Shown here: in pieces, positions 51,115 through 61,056 of the stretch | Numbering within the stretch: position 1 is the first letter of the stretch | How the letters are laid out: each line of letters starts with the position of its first letter | Origin: Chersky-840 sp963794615 | GTDB taxonomy: Bacteria; Actinomycetota; Acidimicrobiia; Acidimicrobiales; UBA8190 | Length of the DNA: 64,000 nt | Reading direction: 5' to 3' | Assembly (NCBI GenBank): GCA_963794615.1 | Contig: CAWCEP010000011.1 | Span: 1-64,000, forward strand | Made by a program: the position numbers and the translations under genes | The notes under the pieces: generated by a model | Databases searched by the model: none | The model's input: only the letters and a program-made list of their open reading frames with translations | What the model was told of the DNA's origin: nothing

Positions 51115-53976
51115 ATGAGCTACCCACCTGTAAGCGGCAACAAGGCTGGGGCGGTCCGTGATTGGCAGAACCTCGGCGCAGGGACCCGCTTGCCCATACC
51201 AAGCCGGCCGACCGTTCACTCCGTCGCGTATCCTTCTGCCACGGAGACGCTCACCTTTCTGTTCACCGATATCGAGGGTTCGACCGCGCTTCTCAGGCGC
51301 TTGGGAGACGCTCGCTACGCCCAGGTTCTCGCCGACCATCATCTGCTGATCCGGGACGGGATCTCCGCTAGTGGTGGGAAGGAGATGGGAACGCAGGGTG
51401 ACGGGTTCTTCGCGGTGTTTTCTTCGCCAAACGATGGTGCGGCGGCCGTGATCCGAATGCAGCTGGCGCTCGAGGCCCATGATTGGCCCACAGGCGAACA
51501 GGTCCGCGTGCGGATGGGCATGCACTGCGGGGAGGCATCTGACACGAGCACAGGCCTTGTAGGCCTCGATGTCCACCGTGCTTCCCGGGTGGCATCAGTC
51601 GCCTACGGTGGCCAAGTTCTTCTTTCTGATACGGCCGCAGCTTTGCTGCGTGATTCGCTCCCGGCCGGTGCATCGCTCAAAGATCTCGGCCTTCACCGCC
51701 TCAAGGACCTCGGCCGGCCTGAGCGGATCTTTCAGCTTGACACCGAGGGCCTTCCCTCGGAATACCCGCCCTTGCGCTCCCTCGACAACCCGGCGCTGGT
51801 CAACAACCTCCCTGCCCAGCTCGCGACCTTCATCGGACGCGAGCGAGAACTTGCGGAGGTGCGGACCCTAGTCGAATCCACTCGCCTCGTGACCCTCACC
51901 GGGGCAGGGGGATCGGGCAAGACCCGCCTTGCACTGCAGGTGGCCGCCGAGCTTGTGGACGGCTCCGGCGATGGTGTCTGGCTCGTCGAGCTGGCCGCGG
52001 TCTCAAACGAAGAAACCGTACCTTCCGCCATTGCGCAGACCCTGGGAATCGCCAGTCAATCCGGTCAGCCGGCACTAGAGACCCTCCTCGACGCCCTTTC
52101 GCCCCAAGACCTTCTAATCGTCCTAGACAACTGCGAGCACCTGATCACCGAGTGCGCCAAGGTGACCGATGCCATCATGCGCCGCTGCCCAAAGGTGCAT
52201 CTGCTGGCCACGAGCCGCGAGCCCATCGGCATTGGCGGGGAGAGCATCTACCGTGTGCCCTCGCTGTCGCTGCCGGCACCCGAATCCGACTTCTCGGCGT
52301 TCAAGGGATCGGACGCAGTGGCACTTTTCGTGGATCGGGCCCGATCCCAGGGCGTCGATCTGGAGCTCAACAAGGCAACGGCACCTCTTGTGGTATCGAC
52401 CTGTCAGCGGCTCGACGGGATGCCACTTGCCATCGAGCTCGCCGCCGCCCGATTGCGCTCACTATCCCTGCTTGATCTACACGATCTTCTCGACCAGCGC
52501 TTTCGTCTCCTGACAGGGGGTAGCCGCAGCGCCCTAGAACGGCAACAGACTCTCAGGGCCACCGTCGACTGGTCCTTTTCGCTTCTCAACGCAGCGGAAC
52601 AGTCTGTCCTACGACGCCTGTCGGTCTTCGCAGATGGCTTCGACCACGCCGCCGCCGGAGCGGTGTGTGCGTTCGGTGAAATCGATATTCTCGATGTCAC
52701 CGCGCTCCTCGGATCCCTTGTGGACAAGAGTCTCGTCATAGCTGAGCCGACAGGTGGAGTTTTCCGCTACCGACTGCTTGAGACCATCCGTCAGTTCGCG
52801 GTCGAGCGGCTTGTCGAGCTCGATGACGACGAAGCAGCCAAAGTGGCAGCTGCCCACTGCGAGTACTTCCTCTCGCTCGCCGAGCGGGCCGCAACTCATC
52901 TCGCGGGGCCTGATCAAGGGCAGTGGCTCGCTCGACTGGACAGTGATCACTCCAACGTCCGGCGCGCCATCGAACATGCCGTGGACGACTCGAAGGGGAC
53001 CACGATTGTGCTGCGCTTTGCAGCGGCACTGAGGTACTTCTGGTTGGCACGTTCCCGACGAGAGGAGGCGTTCAGGCTCCTCAATCCGGCGCTGGACCGC
53101 CCGGAGGCCGACGCGGAGCGCGAGCTGTTGGTGAACGCCCTCGTCACGGCCTCGTTGGTGGCTCGCCACGTCGACATACAAACTGCGCAAAGCCTCGCCG
53201 AACGGGCCGTCGAGATCGCACGCCGTGTCGATGATGAGCGGCTATATGTACGCTCCCTCGTCGTGCTTGGCGGCGCCTACTATTTCTCCGGCCATCCAGA
53301 AAAGGCATTCCCTCTCGGCAAGGAGTGCGTCGAGCGAGCCCGGACAATGAACGATGACGACCTGCTGGCTGTCGCCTTAGGCCTCGATCTCATGTGCAGC
53401 CAAGTGCTCGATCCCGTGCGGACGGAAGTGCTCTTTACAGAGGCAATAGCGTGCACCGAACGATCCGGCAATCTGTTCTTCACGGCGGACTTCCACAACA
53501 CCGCTGGTGTCTTCGCATTGCAAATGGGGAACATCTCTGGAGCTCATGACCACTTAGAGCTCTCTTCACGAGCCTTACAAGCTTGTGGTGTGGCGACGTA
53601 CCACGTGAAGATCAACCTGGGTCTGACATTGCGTGAGGAAGGTGACTTCGAGGGCGCTAGGGAGATGCTCGAGGAGGGACTGCGCATAAGTCGACGCAGC
53701 GGCGATCGCTTTGGCCTTGCCTATTCGATCCTTGGTTTAGCTTGTCTTGCTGTCGATCTCGGCGACTGGAGGCGCGCCGCCCAACTCCACGGTGTCGCTC
53801 AGGCGATTCTCGACCAGATAGGACAATCGTGGCTTCTGTACTACGAGCCGTTGCGCCAGGTAAGCATGGATAAGGCAAGGGCGCATCTGGGCGATGAGGA
53901 GTTTCAGCGCGCCTACGCCATAGGCCGATCCACTGGTTTCGAAGAGTGCATCGACTTGGCACTCGGCACGTTGTAA
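51115..53976 (+). CDS. Adenylate-cyclase-homology / NB-ARC-like ATPase / TPR regulator
   Basis: 953 residues. An N-terminal class III nucleotide cyclase homology domain (about 40-210) has LTFLFTDIEGSTALLRRLGD and TQGDGFFAVFSSP, so both metal-binding Asp are present. The substrate-selecting Lys normally three residues before GDG is replaced (GTQGDG), so cyclase activity is doubtful. An ATPase domain follows with Walker A LTGAGGSGKTRLAL (about 263) and Walker B LLIVLDNCEHLI (about 333), then helical TPR-like repeats to the end. There is no C-terminal LuxR HTH, unlike many relatives. It is probably a cytosolic signal-integrating protein. The start ATG 51115 has a weak ribosome site. Confidence 0.9.
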   Translation: MSYPPVSGNKAGAVRDWQNLGAGTRLPIPSRPTVHSVAYPSATETLTFLFTDIEGSTALLRRLGDARYAQVLADHHLLIRDGISASGGKEMGTQGDGFFAVFSSPNDGAAAVIRMQLALEAHDWPTGEQVRVRMGMHCGEASDTSTGLVGLDVHRASRVASVAYGGQVLLSDTAAALLRDSLPAGASLKDLGLHRLKDLGRPERIFQLDTEGLPSEYPPLRSLDNPALVNNLPAQLATFIGRERELAEVRTLVESTRLVTLTGAGGSGKTRLALQVAAELVDGSGDGVWLVELAAVSNEETVPSAIAQTLGIASQSGQPALETLLDALSPQDLLIVLDNCEHLITECAKVTDAIMRRCPKVHLLATSREPIGIGGESIYRVPSLSLPAPESDFSAFKGSDAVALFVDRARSQGVDLELNKATAPLVVSTCQRLDGMPLAIELAAARLRSLSLLDLHDLLDQRFRLLTGGSRSALERQQTLRATVDWSFSLLNAAEQSVLRRLSVFADGFDHAAAGAVCAFGEIDILDVTALLGSLVDKSLVIAEPTGGVFRYRLLETIRQFAVERLVELDDDEAAKVAAAHCEYFLSLAERAATHLAGPDQGQWLARLDSDHSNVRRAIEHAVDDSKGTTIVLRFAAALRYFWLARSRREEAFRLLNPALDRPEADAERELLVNALVTASLVARHVDIQTAQSLAERAVEIARRVDDERLYVRSLVVLGGAYYFSGHPEKAFPLGKECVERARTMNDDDLLAVALGLDLMCSQVLDPVRTEVLFTEAIACTERSGNLFFTADFHNTAGVFALQMGNISGAHDHLELSSRALQACGVATYHVKINLGLTLREEGDFEGAREMLEEGLRISRRSGDRFGLAYSILGLACLAVDLGDWRRAAQLHGVAQAILDQIGQSWLLYYEPLRQVSMDKARAHLGDEEFQRAYAIGRSTGFEECIDLALGTL

Positions 53977-54144
53977 TGACCCCATCTCGAATGTGGGCCC
54001 TGTGCCGCAGGCACGAGCCGATCATCGAGCGGCAGCGGGACCGCCGTCTCGAAGGGGCCGGCGGCCCGACCTCGGGGACGATGATTCGTTAAAGGATCCG
54101 ACACCCTCGATCTGCGCTCCGGGAGCCTTGACGTCCTCCTGTAA

Positions 54145-56223
54145 TCATGACGATGGCACCCGAGTGAGTCGGACAGTGACCCTCCTCGTGTGCGACGCCA
54201 AAGTCACAGTTCCCGTCGCCTGGTTGATCACGCCCGACGAGGACGCGGCGATGTCATTGGTGAACGCGGGAAGCTCGAACAGCACCTGCCCGGACAGCGG
54301 CCCGGTCAGAGTCAGTGACACGGCCCGACCACGTGTCGAGATCTTGAGGCTTAGCCTTTTGCCATCGATCGTAGGGAAGTTGCTGACTGAGATCGATGCG
54401 CCATCCCTCAACCATTGTGCCGGGACGCCTCGGCCCACGATCAAGGTGCCGTCCGAACTCTGCGCCGCAAGTGAGTCCAACAAGACCTTGTTCGCCTGGG
54501 ACATCCCCCAGGCGTGGGGCGAGGAGCCTTGGCCTGTCGCAGGGTGTTTTCCGATCCATGGCGTGCTCGCAGAGGGAGCGCTCGAACTCTCCCACCATGA
54601 GTACGGGCCACTCTGGCTGTTCTCGATCATGAACTCGTAACTCACGATGCCTTGATCGCGAAACGCGGTACCGGCGAGTCCTGCGCTCCCCATGCCCGCG
54701 TTGTATCCGCTCACGTAATAGTCGCCTGGGAATCCACCGAAGGTGTCCGCCGGGAGGACGCCCCTGAGGCGTTGGAAGCCGTAGGCATAGGTGGCGTCGA
54801 TCAGGGAAATGCCCGGACCGTTGAGCGTCGCTCCCAAGAGAGAGCCGTTCCATGCCCAGCCGCCGAAGCCGAACGGCGACGTCCAGTTGGCATCCTCGGG
54901 ATTCGCGCACCTGTTGGCACTGTTGGGTGCGAGAAGCGAGCAGGGCAGGTAATCCAAGCCATAGCGGCTGATGGTTGTGTCGAGCGCCTGGTTCGTTGCC
55001 GAAAGCAGACTCTCGTACTGCTGCGTCGCCCACGCCACCTCGGGACGGTCCCCGATGCGCTCAGCGAGATAGCGGTAAGCAGCCAGGCCGGTCAGTGCCT
55101 CGTAGTCGTCGGTGGTCCAATAGCCCTGAGTGTCGATGTCATTCGTTGATTCCATGATCCCCGAGGGTCCGGTCCGGTCAGCGGCAATGGCACGCGCCGT
55201 GTTCTTGATCGAGGAGAAGTGCTCCTTGACAAAGCTCACATCTCCCGTCTTCAGAAGGTAGATCGCCCAAGGCCAGGCATAGGTCCAGCCTCCGTCTGGG
55301 TACTGAGCCTGGGGGCCGACGACGTTGCCCGCCTCAAGGAGCAGCGCATGGGCGTCGGAGAAGTATCCCTGGGTAAAGAGGTTTGTCAAGATGCCGATGA
55401 CATCGTGACTGAACTCGGACTCGTAACCGTTCACGCCGGTGTTCAGATCGTTGCCACTCCTCGCGATCTGGGTGTAGATGAATCCGCTTCGGTATGCATC
55501 GTCGAGCGAGGAGTCGGGGACGCTGATACCAGCGATACCAGCCAGTTGCTGGTTCCAGAAGTCACGCATGTGGGCGAAATGTTCACTGAAGCCACCAGCC
55601 GTGGCCAATGCCTGCGTGCTCGGCCATGGGTAGTCGTGCCCAAAACGGTCGACGGCCAGCACGTAATCGTGCTCGACCGAGGTGTGAGGTTTCACGACGT
55701 TCGGGGTTGAGTTGAGTGCCACCAGCCCGGTAGAGGGGTTTGGATCTGCCACGACCGGATGGTTGGTCGGGTTCCGAACCGCCACGCGGCTGTATGCGGC
55801 GACGTAGGCATGGTCGCCAAGTATCAGCTTGTCCGCGAACTCAGTGATGGAAACGATGGCGCCGGAGTGTTGGAAGGTGGTCACCTGCGCGGGCAGGTAA
55901 CCATCGACGTCCGTCCACGTCGTCGGGGTGCCCGTGTAGATGCCGAAGCCGTAGTTCCTGTCGATGCCATTTTGGACGTGGAAGGTTCCACCCAGGCAGG
56001 TGATGACCCCATAATGGTTGCCCAACCAGCCGATCTCCGACGCCGTGCCATAAGCGCCGGTCCATGCTTCGGTACTGACATTGAATACGCATTCGTACGC
56101 TCTCGCCGGTCCGGTGCCGGTGGTGCGGATCGCTGAAGGCGGGGTCCCTCCGCACCCGGTCAGTGTGTTTGCGACTGCCAACAAGCTCAACGTCGCCAAA
56201 GCCGCGTTCCGCCACGAGCGCAT
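54145..56223 (-). CDS. Lipoprotein with (alpha/alpha)6-type glycoside hydrolase-like domain
   Basis: 692 residues. The signal ends in the lipobox NTLTGCGG. A beta-rich N-terminal domain of about 250 residues is followed by a helical barrel region (about 260-600) with YPDGGWTYAWPWAIYLLKTG, ESTNDIDTQGYWTTDDYEAL, FGFGGWAWNGSLLGAT and GGFPGDYYVSGYN, then a C-terminal beta domain. This layout and the aromatic/acidic loops fit amylo-glucosidase or trehalase-like clans, but I cannot assign a GH family or name the catalytic acids. ATG 56223 is preferred over the TTG at 56253. It is convergent with the cyclase/ATPase gene. Confidence 0.8.
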   Translation of the reverse strand: MRSWRNAALATLSLLAVANTLTGCGGTPPSAIRTTGTGPARAYECVFNVSTEAWTGAYGTASEIGWLGNHYGVITCLGGTFHVQNGIDRNYGFGIYTGTPTTWTDVDGYLPAQVTTFQHSGAIVSITEFADKLILGDHAYVAAYSRVAVRNPTNHPVVADPNPSTGLVALNSTPNVVKPHTSVEHDYVLAVDRFGHDYPWPSTQALATAGGFSEHFAHMRDFWNQQLAGIAGISVPDSSLDDAYRSGFIYTQIARSGNDLNTGVNGYESEFSHDVIGILTNLFTQGYFSDAHALLLEAGNVVGPQAQYPDGGWTYAWPWAIYLLKTGDVSFVKEHFSSIKNTARAIAADRTGPSGIMESTNDIDTQGYWTTDDYEALTGLAAYRYLAERIGDRPEVAWATQQYESLLSATNQALDTTISRYGLDYLPCSLLAPNSANRCANPEDANWTSPFGFGGWAWNGSLLGATLNGPGISLIDATYAYGFQRLRGVLPADTFGGFPGDYYVSGYNAGMGSAGLAGTAFRDQGIVSYEFMIENSQSGPYSWWESSSAPSASTPWIGKHPATGQGSSPHAWGMSQANKVLLDSLAAQSSDGTLIVGRGVPAQWLRDGASISVSNFPTIDGKRLSLKISTRGRAVSLTLTGPLSGQVLFELPAFTNDIAASSSGVINQATGTVTLASHTRRVTVRLTRVPSS

Positions 56224-57109
56224 GGGCGGATTCTGGCAGGTGGCGGTCCGCAAGCGCTACCGGTTAGGAGGATTATGACCCCTCATGGGCCGGCTTTACG
56301 GGCCTGAATCCATGCGGCGCTCCATCGCAACGCGTGGCCCCTACGGTGACGCCACGGTGCAGACATTTGAGCCTGAGTCGAGATCCTGGCCGCGAGTATC
56401 GCCGGAATACTCACCGACACCATTCACCCACACATGTCAATTTGAATCGAACTCGACCACGTGGTTGCTCGTTGGGGGCGCTTCTCGGAAGGCAGGGCAT
56501 GTTGGACGTGTGCGCGCGAGAGCATTGAGCCCATCAAGATTGGTCACCTGGCTGAGTCGGCGAACAGAAGTCGCGATGCCGAGCATGGACAAGCATGACC
56601 CGGTGGTCCAGCACAAGGACGACGTTGTCATGCTGGCGTTCAACGTTCTCGTGATGCGGTTCTATGGAAACGGAAATATTGCATTGAACGTCAATCTTCA
56701 CGAAACGCGACAGGGCAAGCGCCGCGACGATGAAACCCCACAACAGTGGACGAGACCGAAGCCGCCAGTCGGAGACCGGGAGAGGCACATCGTTGAGTTG
56801 AGGACCTCGCCAGGACTCAAGCCGCCAGTGGCCCTTCGTACGCCAACGTGGGCGGATCGGTTCTCCGACACTCGTCCCGATTCCCCGACCTTCGTGCGCG
56901 CAATTCCGAGTCCGACTATGGCAGAAGTCACTGCCATCTCGGCGGTCTGAACTGTCACGCTCAACGTCGGGGAACGACCGTCGGGTACATCGCGTCATCG
57001 CAACGACCTTGTCAACATTTTGGGATATTCGACCGGAGCGAGCGTGAGTAACGTTCACCTGAGCGGGAGGCCGCCTGCCATCGCCAGGCGTCCTGAAAGC
57101 GGGGAGAAC
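56224..57109. other. Intergenic region of lowered GC with a truncated gene copy
   Basis: 886 nt. At 56285-56335 the sequence closely copies the first codons of the 41031 gene (ESMRRSIA is shared) together with a similar TATG -10 context, then diverges. The open frame running on to 56950 is not protein-like. AGCCGCCAGTCGGAGA near 56759 recurs near 58888. No other gene is seen. Confidence 0.5.
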
Positions 57110-58630
57110 ATGCGACGACGGTATTTGGTCATAGGAGCAGTGACCCTCTTGGCAACGATGATCGCCGGGCTCGCATCGCCGGCAAGCGCACGGCCGTCCA
57201 GGTTTACCGGCTCGGCACCGGGATCGGTGACGTGCGCCTTGTCGGCCACTGTGAGCTTCTCGCCCCGCCTCAAGGTTTCGGGCGGTGGCACCACTCCATC
57301 CGTCGTCGCGGGGAAGCTGTCGCGCTGCCTCGCTGGCTCGAGCGCGGTCAAGATCACGACCGGGGCAATGAGCGGAACATTCACCACGAGTCCATTCAGT
57401 TGCTCGACATTGTCGAGTGTCTCAGCCTCTGCCAGGCTCAGCATCGCGTGGAAGGGTCAAGTCAATGGTGCTGTCGGGGGGACCACGTACGCTGGTACGG
57501 CGAACCTGACAAATAGTACCGTGACCTACAGCGGGGGAATAGCAGGCGCGTACGGCGTGTCGATGCCGGGCATCCTCAACACTTCGAACGTAGCCGGGTC
57601 GTTCTCGGGCCTTTCGACATTGACAGCTTCAAGCCCAACCAGCCTGCTCAAGCTGCATTTCGCGTGTCGGCACGGCGGTGTGAGAAGGATCGGGCTGAGC
57701 GGAACCATCATCGTTGGGACGACGACAGTGGTTGTCTCCCCCACTGATGTCGTGACGGGAAGTCCTTCGCAAGGTCAGTTCGTGGTCATCAATCAAAGCA
57801 GTGGTCTCGGAGGCGTCGGCATGGTCTACGGGCCCGCGATGCCCCCCCGTGGTGTGGGCAGTCTCCAGCTGAACGTCACCGCTCCGGCCGATCACTGGAG
57901 TGTGTACAACTATGACCGCATCGGTACGCCACTGGCCGACATCACCGCACTCGGCTACTCCACCTACACGGACAACAACACAACCGACCCCATCCTGCAG
58001 ATGGAGATCAATCCCGGAAACACGACCGGCATCGACGCAGGGGTGACCTATTCGACGCTGAACTTCGAGCCCTATCTACAAAGTGGAGGCGTGACCCCCG
58101 ATACCTGGCAAAACTGGAACGTCCTCACGGGCAACGTTTGGGGCACCCACCTCACGGGCGCACCAAACAGCTCCCCACTGACGTGGAGCAACTTTTTCGC
58201 GACGTATCCCCACGCGACCATAAAGGGGGGCTTTGGCATCAACGTGGGAAACGGTTGGGCAGCGATGACCGGTGAGGCGGATGCGCTTATGATCGGTACG
58301 GGGCAGTCGACGTTGTACGACTTTGAACCTGTCGGCCCAGCCGCTCCTCCGACCGTTCGCATCACGACGCCTTCGGTGCCACCGGCCGCCGCCAAGACGC
58401 TGTACTCGGTCACGTTGACCGCCAGTGGCGGCAATCCGCCCTACCGGTGGTCTGAGTCAGCGCTGCCAACCGGCCTCTATCTCAAAGGCCGCACCGGGTT
58501 CATCGTCGGTAAGTTGCCCAACAGTGACAAGGGAAGAACGTTCACCTTCACGGTGCGGGTCGTTGACCACAAGATTCCCAAGATCTCGCAGAACACCGCC
58601 ATCAAGATGTTCACCCTTACGGTGCGATGA
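57110..58630 (+). CDS. Large secreted beta-rich protein with C-terminal Ig-like module
   Basis: 506 residues. Signal peptide (YLVIGAVTLLATMIAGLASP) ending near ASA-RPS. The N-terminal half is Thr/Ser/Gly-rich with Cys (GSVTCALSATVSFSP, FSCSTLSS). A middle domain has NVTAPADHWSVYNYDRIGTP and GNTTGIDAGVTYSTLNFEPY. The last 90 residues form a putative Ig domain (GGNPPYRWSESALPTGLYLK) close in sequence to that of the GH5 protein at 59539. GGGGAGA precedes ATG 57110; a longer frame to 57020 is ignored. Likely an extracellular carbohydrate-binding or surface protein. Confidence 0.8.
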   Translation: MRRRYLVIGAVTLLATMIAGLASPASARPSRFTGSAPGSVTCALSATVSFSPRLKVSGGGTTPSVVAGKLSRCLAGSSAVKITTGAMSGTFTTSPFSCSTLSSVSASARLSIAWKGQVNGAVGGTTYAGTANLTNSTVTYSGGIAGAYGVSMPGILNTSNVAGSFSGLSTLTASSPTSLLKLHFACRHGGVRRIGLSGTIIVGTTTVVVSPTDVVTGSPSQGQFVVINQSSGLGGVGMVYGPAMPPRGVGSLQLNVTAPADHWSVYNYDRIGTPLADITALGYSTYTDNNTTDPILQMEINPGNTTGIDAGVTYSTLNFEPYLQSGGVTPDTWQNWNVLTGNVWGTHLTGAPNSSPLTWSNFFATYPHATIKGGFGINVGNGWAAMTGEADALMIGTGQSTLYDFEPVGPAAPPTVRITTPSVPPAAAKTLYSVTLTASGGNPPYRWSESALPTGLYLKGRTGFIVGKLPNSDKGRTFTFTVRVVDHKIPKISQNTAIKMFTLTVR

Positions 58631-59102
58631 GGACAGTCGTCCCATTGCATTGCAAGCTCTTCTCGCTCTTCTGTTGAGAGTTCCCGGCTTGGACCATCCC
58701 GTCCCCAGCCGACCCAACCGGACTTGGCTTCGCTCATGGTGACAATGCTCTCACCGGACATGGGTCGCCGTCGCACCACCGTTAACGCACAATGCCGGGA
58801 CGTAGTTGCCCCGAGGTCCACCACGGTTGGGCCGTAGGGAGCCCGAACACGCGTTACCGGTCGCCTGCCCCAAGTCGACACAGCTCAGCCGCCAGTCGGA
58901 GAGCCGGAAGTCGGCTCTCCGGCGTGAACCCAGGCCTCTCTCGATATCGACTCCAATATCGAGCATCGTGTTCTATCCCCCCCTGTCGCGCGGTAGCCTG
59001 TGGTCGTTATCCATCTAGAGCGGACGAGGGACGTGGCCCGTCGACTCCGCCGCAACCTGCCGAGAGGCAAGGTGCGAACGCCACGGCGATGGGAGGTCCA
59101 AC
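58631..59102. other. Intergenic region with a short repeat and hairpin
   Basis: 472 nt without a supported gene. It holds a copy of AGCCGCCAGTCGGAGA (near 58888, also near 56759) leading into a perfect 10-bp hairpin at 58897-58921. Confidence 0.45.
58897..58921. terminator. Perfect 10-bp hairpin
   Basis: CGGAGAGCCG, loop GAAGT, then the exact complement. It may end transcription from the 57110 gene, although it is 266 nt past the stop. No T tract. Confidence 0.4.
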
Positions 59103-59237
59103 ATGGCGACATCGGGAGCGCGCGCGGCACTTGATTCCTGGCTTGTCCAGGCCGAGGCGGTCCTGCGGGGGAGCGACGAACTCGACACTTGTCAGGACTG
59201 CGAGGACGAATGCTTCGAGGGTGGTGATGCAGCATGA
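59103..59237 (+). CDS. 44-residue acidic Cys-containing protein
   Basis: ATG 59103 follows GGGAGG by 6 nt and encodes an amphipathic helix (RAALDSWLVQAEAVLRG) then an acidic triple-Cys tail (DTCQDCEDECFEGGD), which could hold a metal. The stop overlaps the next start (ATGA), so it is co-translated with the 51-residue gene at 59234. Too short for standard gene finders. Function unknown. Confidence 0.65.
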   Translation: MATSGARAALDSWLVQAEAVLRGSDELDTCQDCEDECFEGGDAA

Positions 59238-59389
59238 GCGACGAACGACGCCGCGAACCACCGCCAGGGATGAGGCGTTACTACTCGCGCCCCGACCCGG
59301 ACATGACCGACGAGGAGATCGACGCATGGGCGGAGCGGTTCGTCGACGCGGTTCTGGAGGTTTCCGCGCACAAAAATGAGCCGGAATAA
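59234..59389 (+). CDS. 51-residue hypothetical protein
   Basis: Coupled to the preceding small gene by a 4-nt overlap. A basic, aromatic N-terminus (MRRYYSRPDPDMTD) leads to a helix EEIDAWAERFVDAVLEVSAH. It resembles small accessory proteins of mobile elements in size and style, but no family is recognised. Confidence 0.65.
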   Translation: MSDERRREPPPGMRRYYSRPDPDMTDEEIDAWAERFVDAVLEVSAHKNEPE

Positions 59390-59538
59390 CGCCCTTGCCC
59401 GACGCGAAGGCGCGTACTACGGGGCTCCGCTTCTCCCGGAGCTCATTCACGCAGTTGGCTCAGTAAGACTGGGATCGTCCCACTACCTGGTCGCTCCTAC
59501 GTTGACCCGTCGAAACCATTGGTCTAGACAGTCCACTC

Positions 59539-61056
59539 ATGGTGCCAAGCCGCAAGCCGCGATCTCACCGCCCAGCACGGTCGTGGTCACGACGAACCAT
59601 CCTTTTTGTTGCAGTGGTCATCACGAGCTCTTCCTTCGCCGGGGTAGTCACCGCTCCGGCAAAGGCCGGTCCAGCCCTGTCAATCGCAATCGTGGGCAAC
59701 CATTTCGTCAATGGCAACGACCAGACGATCCGCCTTCTTGGCGTCGATGTGCCGAGCACCGAGTACGCGTGTGACGAGGGTTGGGGATACTCGTCGCAAC
59801 CGTTGACAGTAGCCACGGCTGTGGCGATTGCTTCATGGCACGCCAATGCGGTCCGAGTCCCTCTGAACGAGGATTGCTGGCTCGGTATAGACGGCCAACC
59901 GTCATACGGTACGCAGGCGGGATACCAGCAAGCCATCGAGTCATGGGTATCCGATCTGAATGCGGCGGGGTTGTATGTCATTCTCGATCTGCATTGGTCG
60001 GCACCTGGCACGGTCAATGCTGACGGACAGCGCCCGATGCCCGACAACCACTCGGGAGCGCTTTGGACATCCGTGGCTAGTACCTTCAGAGACAACCCGG
60101 CAGTGGTATTCGACGCCTTCAACGAGCCCTATTCCCCGGAGGCCAACGGCAACTCGTCGCTCTCTGTGAGCTGGTCCTGTTGGCTCAACGGCGGATGCTC
60201 CGTGCCCGTGGCCAACCAGGATGGAACCATCGACGACAACGACACCTATGTTGCTGCCGGCATGCAGGCGCTCGTCACGGCAATCCGTGCTACCGGTGCG
60301 AGCCAGCCGATCCTGCTCGGTGGTTTGAGCTACGCCAACGATCTGAGTGGCTGGCGGGCCAATGAACCAACGGACCCGAACCATCAGTTGGCAGCGTCCT
60401 TCCACAACTACTACGGCGAGTCGTGCGACACCATTTCGTGTTGGGGCACCACGATTGCGAACGTGGCGGAGCAGGTGCCGGTGGTGACTGGTGAGTTCGA
60501 CCAGGGTTATGACTGCGCCCATCCCCCCACGGGACCGTCAAGCCTGACGACATTCGATCAGACCTACATGAACTGGGCTGATGCAAATGGTGTGAGCTAT
60601 CTGGCCTGGGGATGGTGGGTACTCGGTAACACGTCTACCAACTGCGGCGCGCTGAGTGATGGCGGTGATAACTATGCCCTTATCTCCGACTACTCCGGTG
60701 CTGTTGTCGCCCCAGACGGTCTCAGCCTTTCCCTCCACCTGGCTTCCTTAGACGCATCGACAACCTTGGAGATCTCCAACGCTTCGTTGCCGCCGGGAGG
60801 GGTAAAGGTCGGCTATTCGACTCCCCTTTCAGCTAGTGGCGGCAACCACCCATACAGGTGGTCGGTTTCATCCGGGAGCCTGCCCAAGGGACTACGTCTG
60901 AACAGAGCGACTGGGGTCATCGCTGGTGTGCCGTACAAGCACGACAGCGGGACCTACACCTTCACGGTGAAGGTGGTCGACAAGAAGATCAAGGTGAAGC
61001 ACCATCGCGCCACTCAGAACACGGCGGAGAAAGTACTGTCGATCACGATCTCGTGA
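59539..61056 (+). CDS. Secreted glycoside hydrolase family 5 (cellulase-like) with C-terminal Ig-like module
   Basis: 505 residues with a signal peptide (TILFVAVVITSSSFAGVVTA). The GH5 TIM barrel (about 45-385) shows NAVRVPLNEDCW, LYVILDLHWSAPG, the acid/base Glu196 in VFDAFNEPYSP and the nucleophile Glu319 in VVTGEFDQGY, plus LAWGWWVLGN late in the barrel. The last 85 residues are a putative Ig domain (GGNHPYRWSVSSGSLPKGLR) near-identical in pattern to that of the 57110 protein. It would retain hydrolysis of beta-1,4-glucans or mannans outside the cell. The start is fixed by the signal peptide. Confidence 0.93.
   Translation: MVPSRKPRSHRPARSWSRRTILFVAVVITSSSFAGVVTAPAKAGPALSIAIVGNHFVNGNDQTIRLLGVDVPSTEYACDEGWGYSSQPLTVATAVAIASWHANAVRVPLNEDCWLGIDGQPSYGTQAGYQQAIESWVSDLNAAGLYVILDLHWSAPGTVNADGQRPMPDNHSGALWTSVASTFRDNPAVVFDAFNEPYSPEANGNSSLSVSWSCWLNGGCSVPVANQDGTIDDNDTYVAAGMQALVTAIRATGASQPILLGGLSYANDLSGWRANEPTDPNHQLAASFHNYYGESCDTISCWGTTIANVAEQVPVVTGEFDQGYDCAHPPTGPSSLTTFDQTYMNWADANGVSYLAWGWWVLGNTSTNCGALSDGGDNYALISDYSGAVVAPDGLSLSLHLASLDASTTLEISNASLPPGGVKVGYSTPLSASGGNHPYRWSVSSGSLPKGLRLNRATGVIAGVPYKHDSGTYTFTVKVVDKKIKVKHHRATQNTAEKVLSITIS

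Noticed and set aside
56285..56950. Plus-strand open frame of 221 codons
   Set aside because: Only the first 17 codons resemble a known gene (41031); the rest is not protein-like, so only a truncated copy is claimed.
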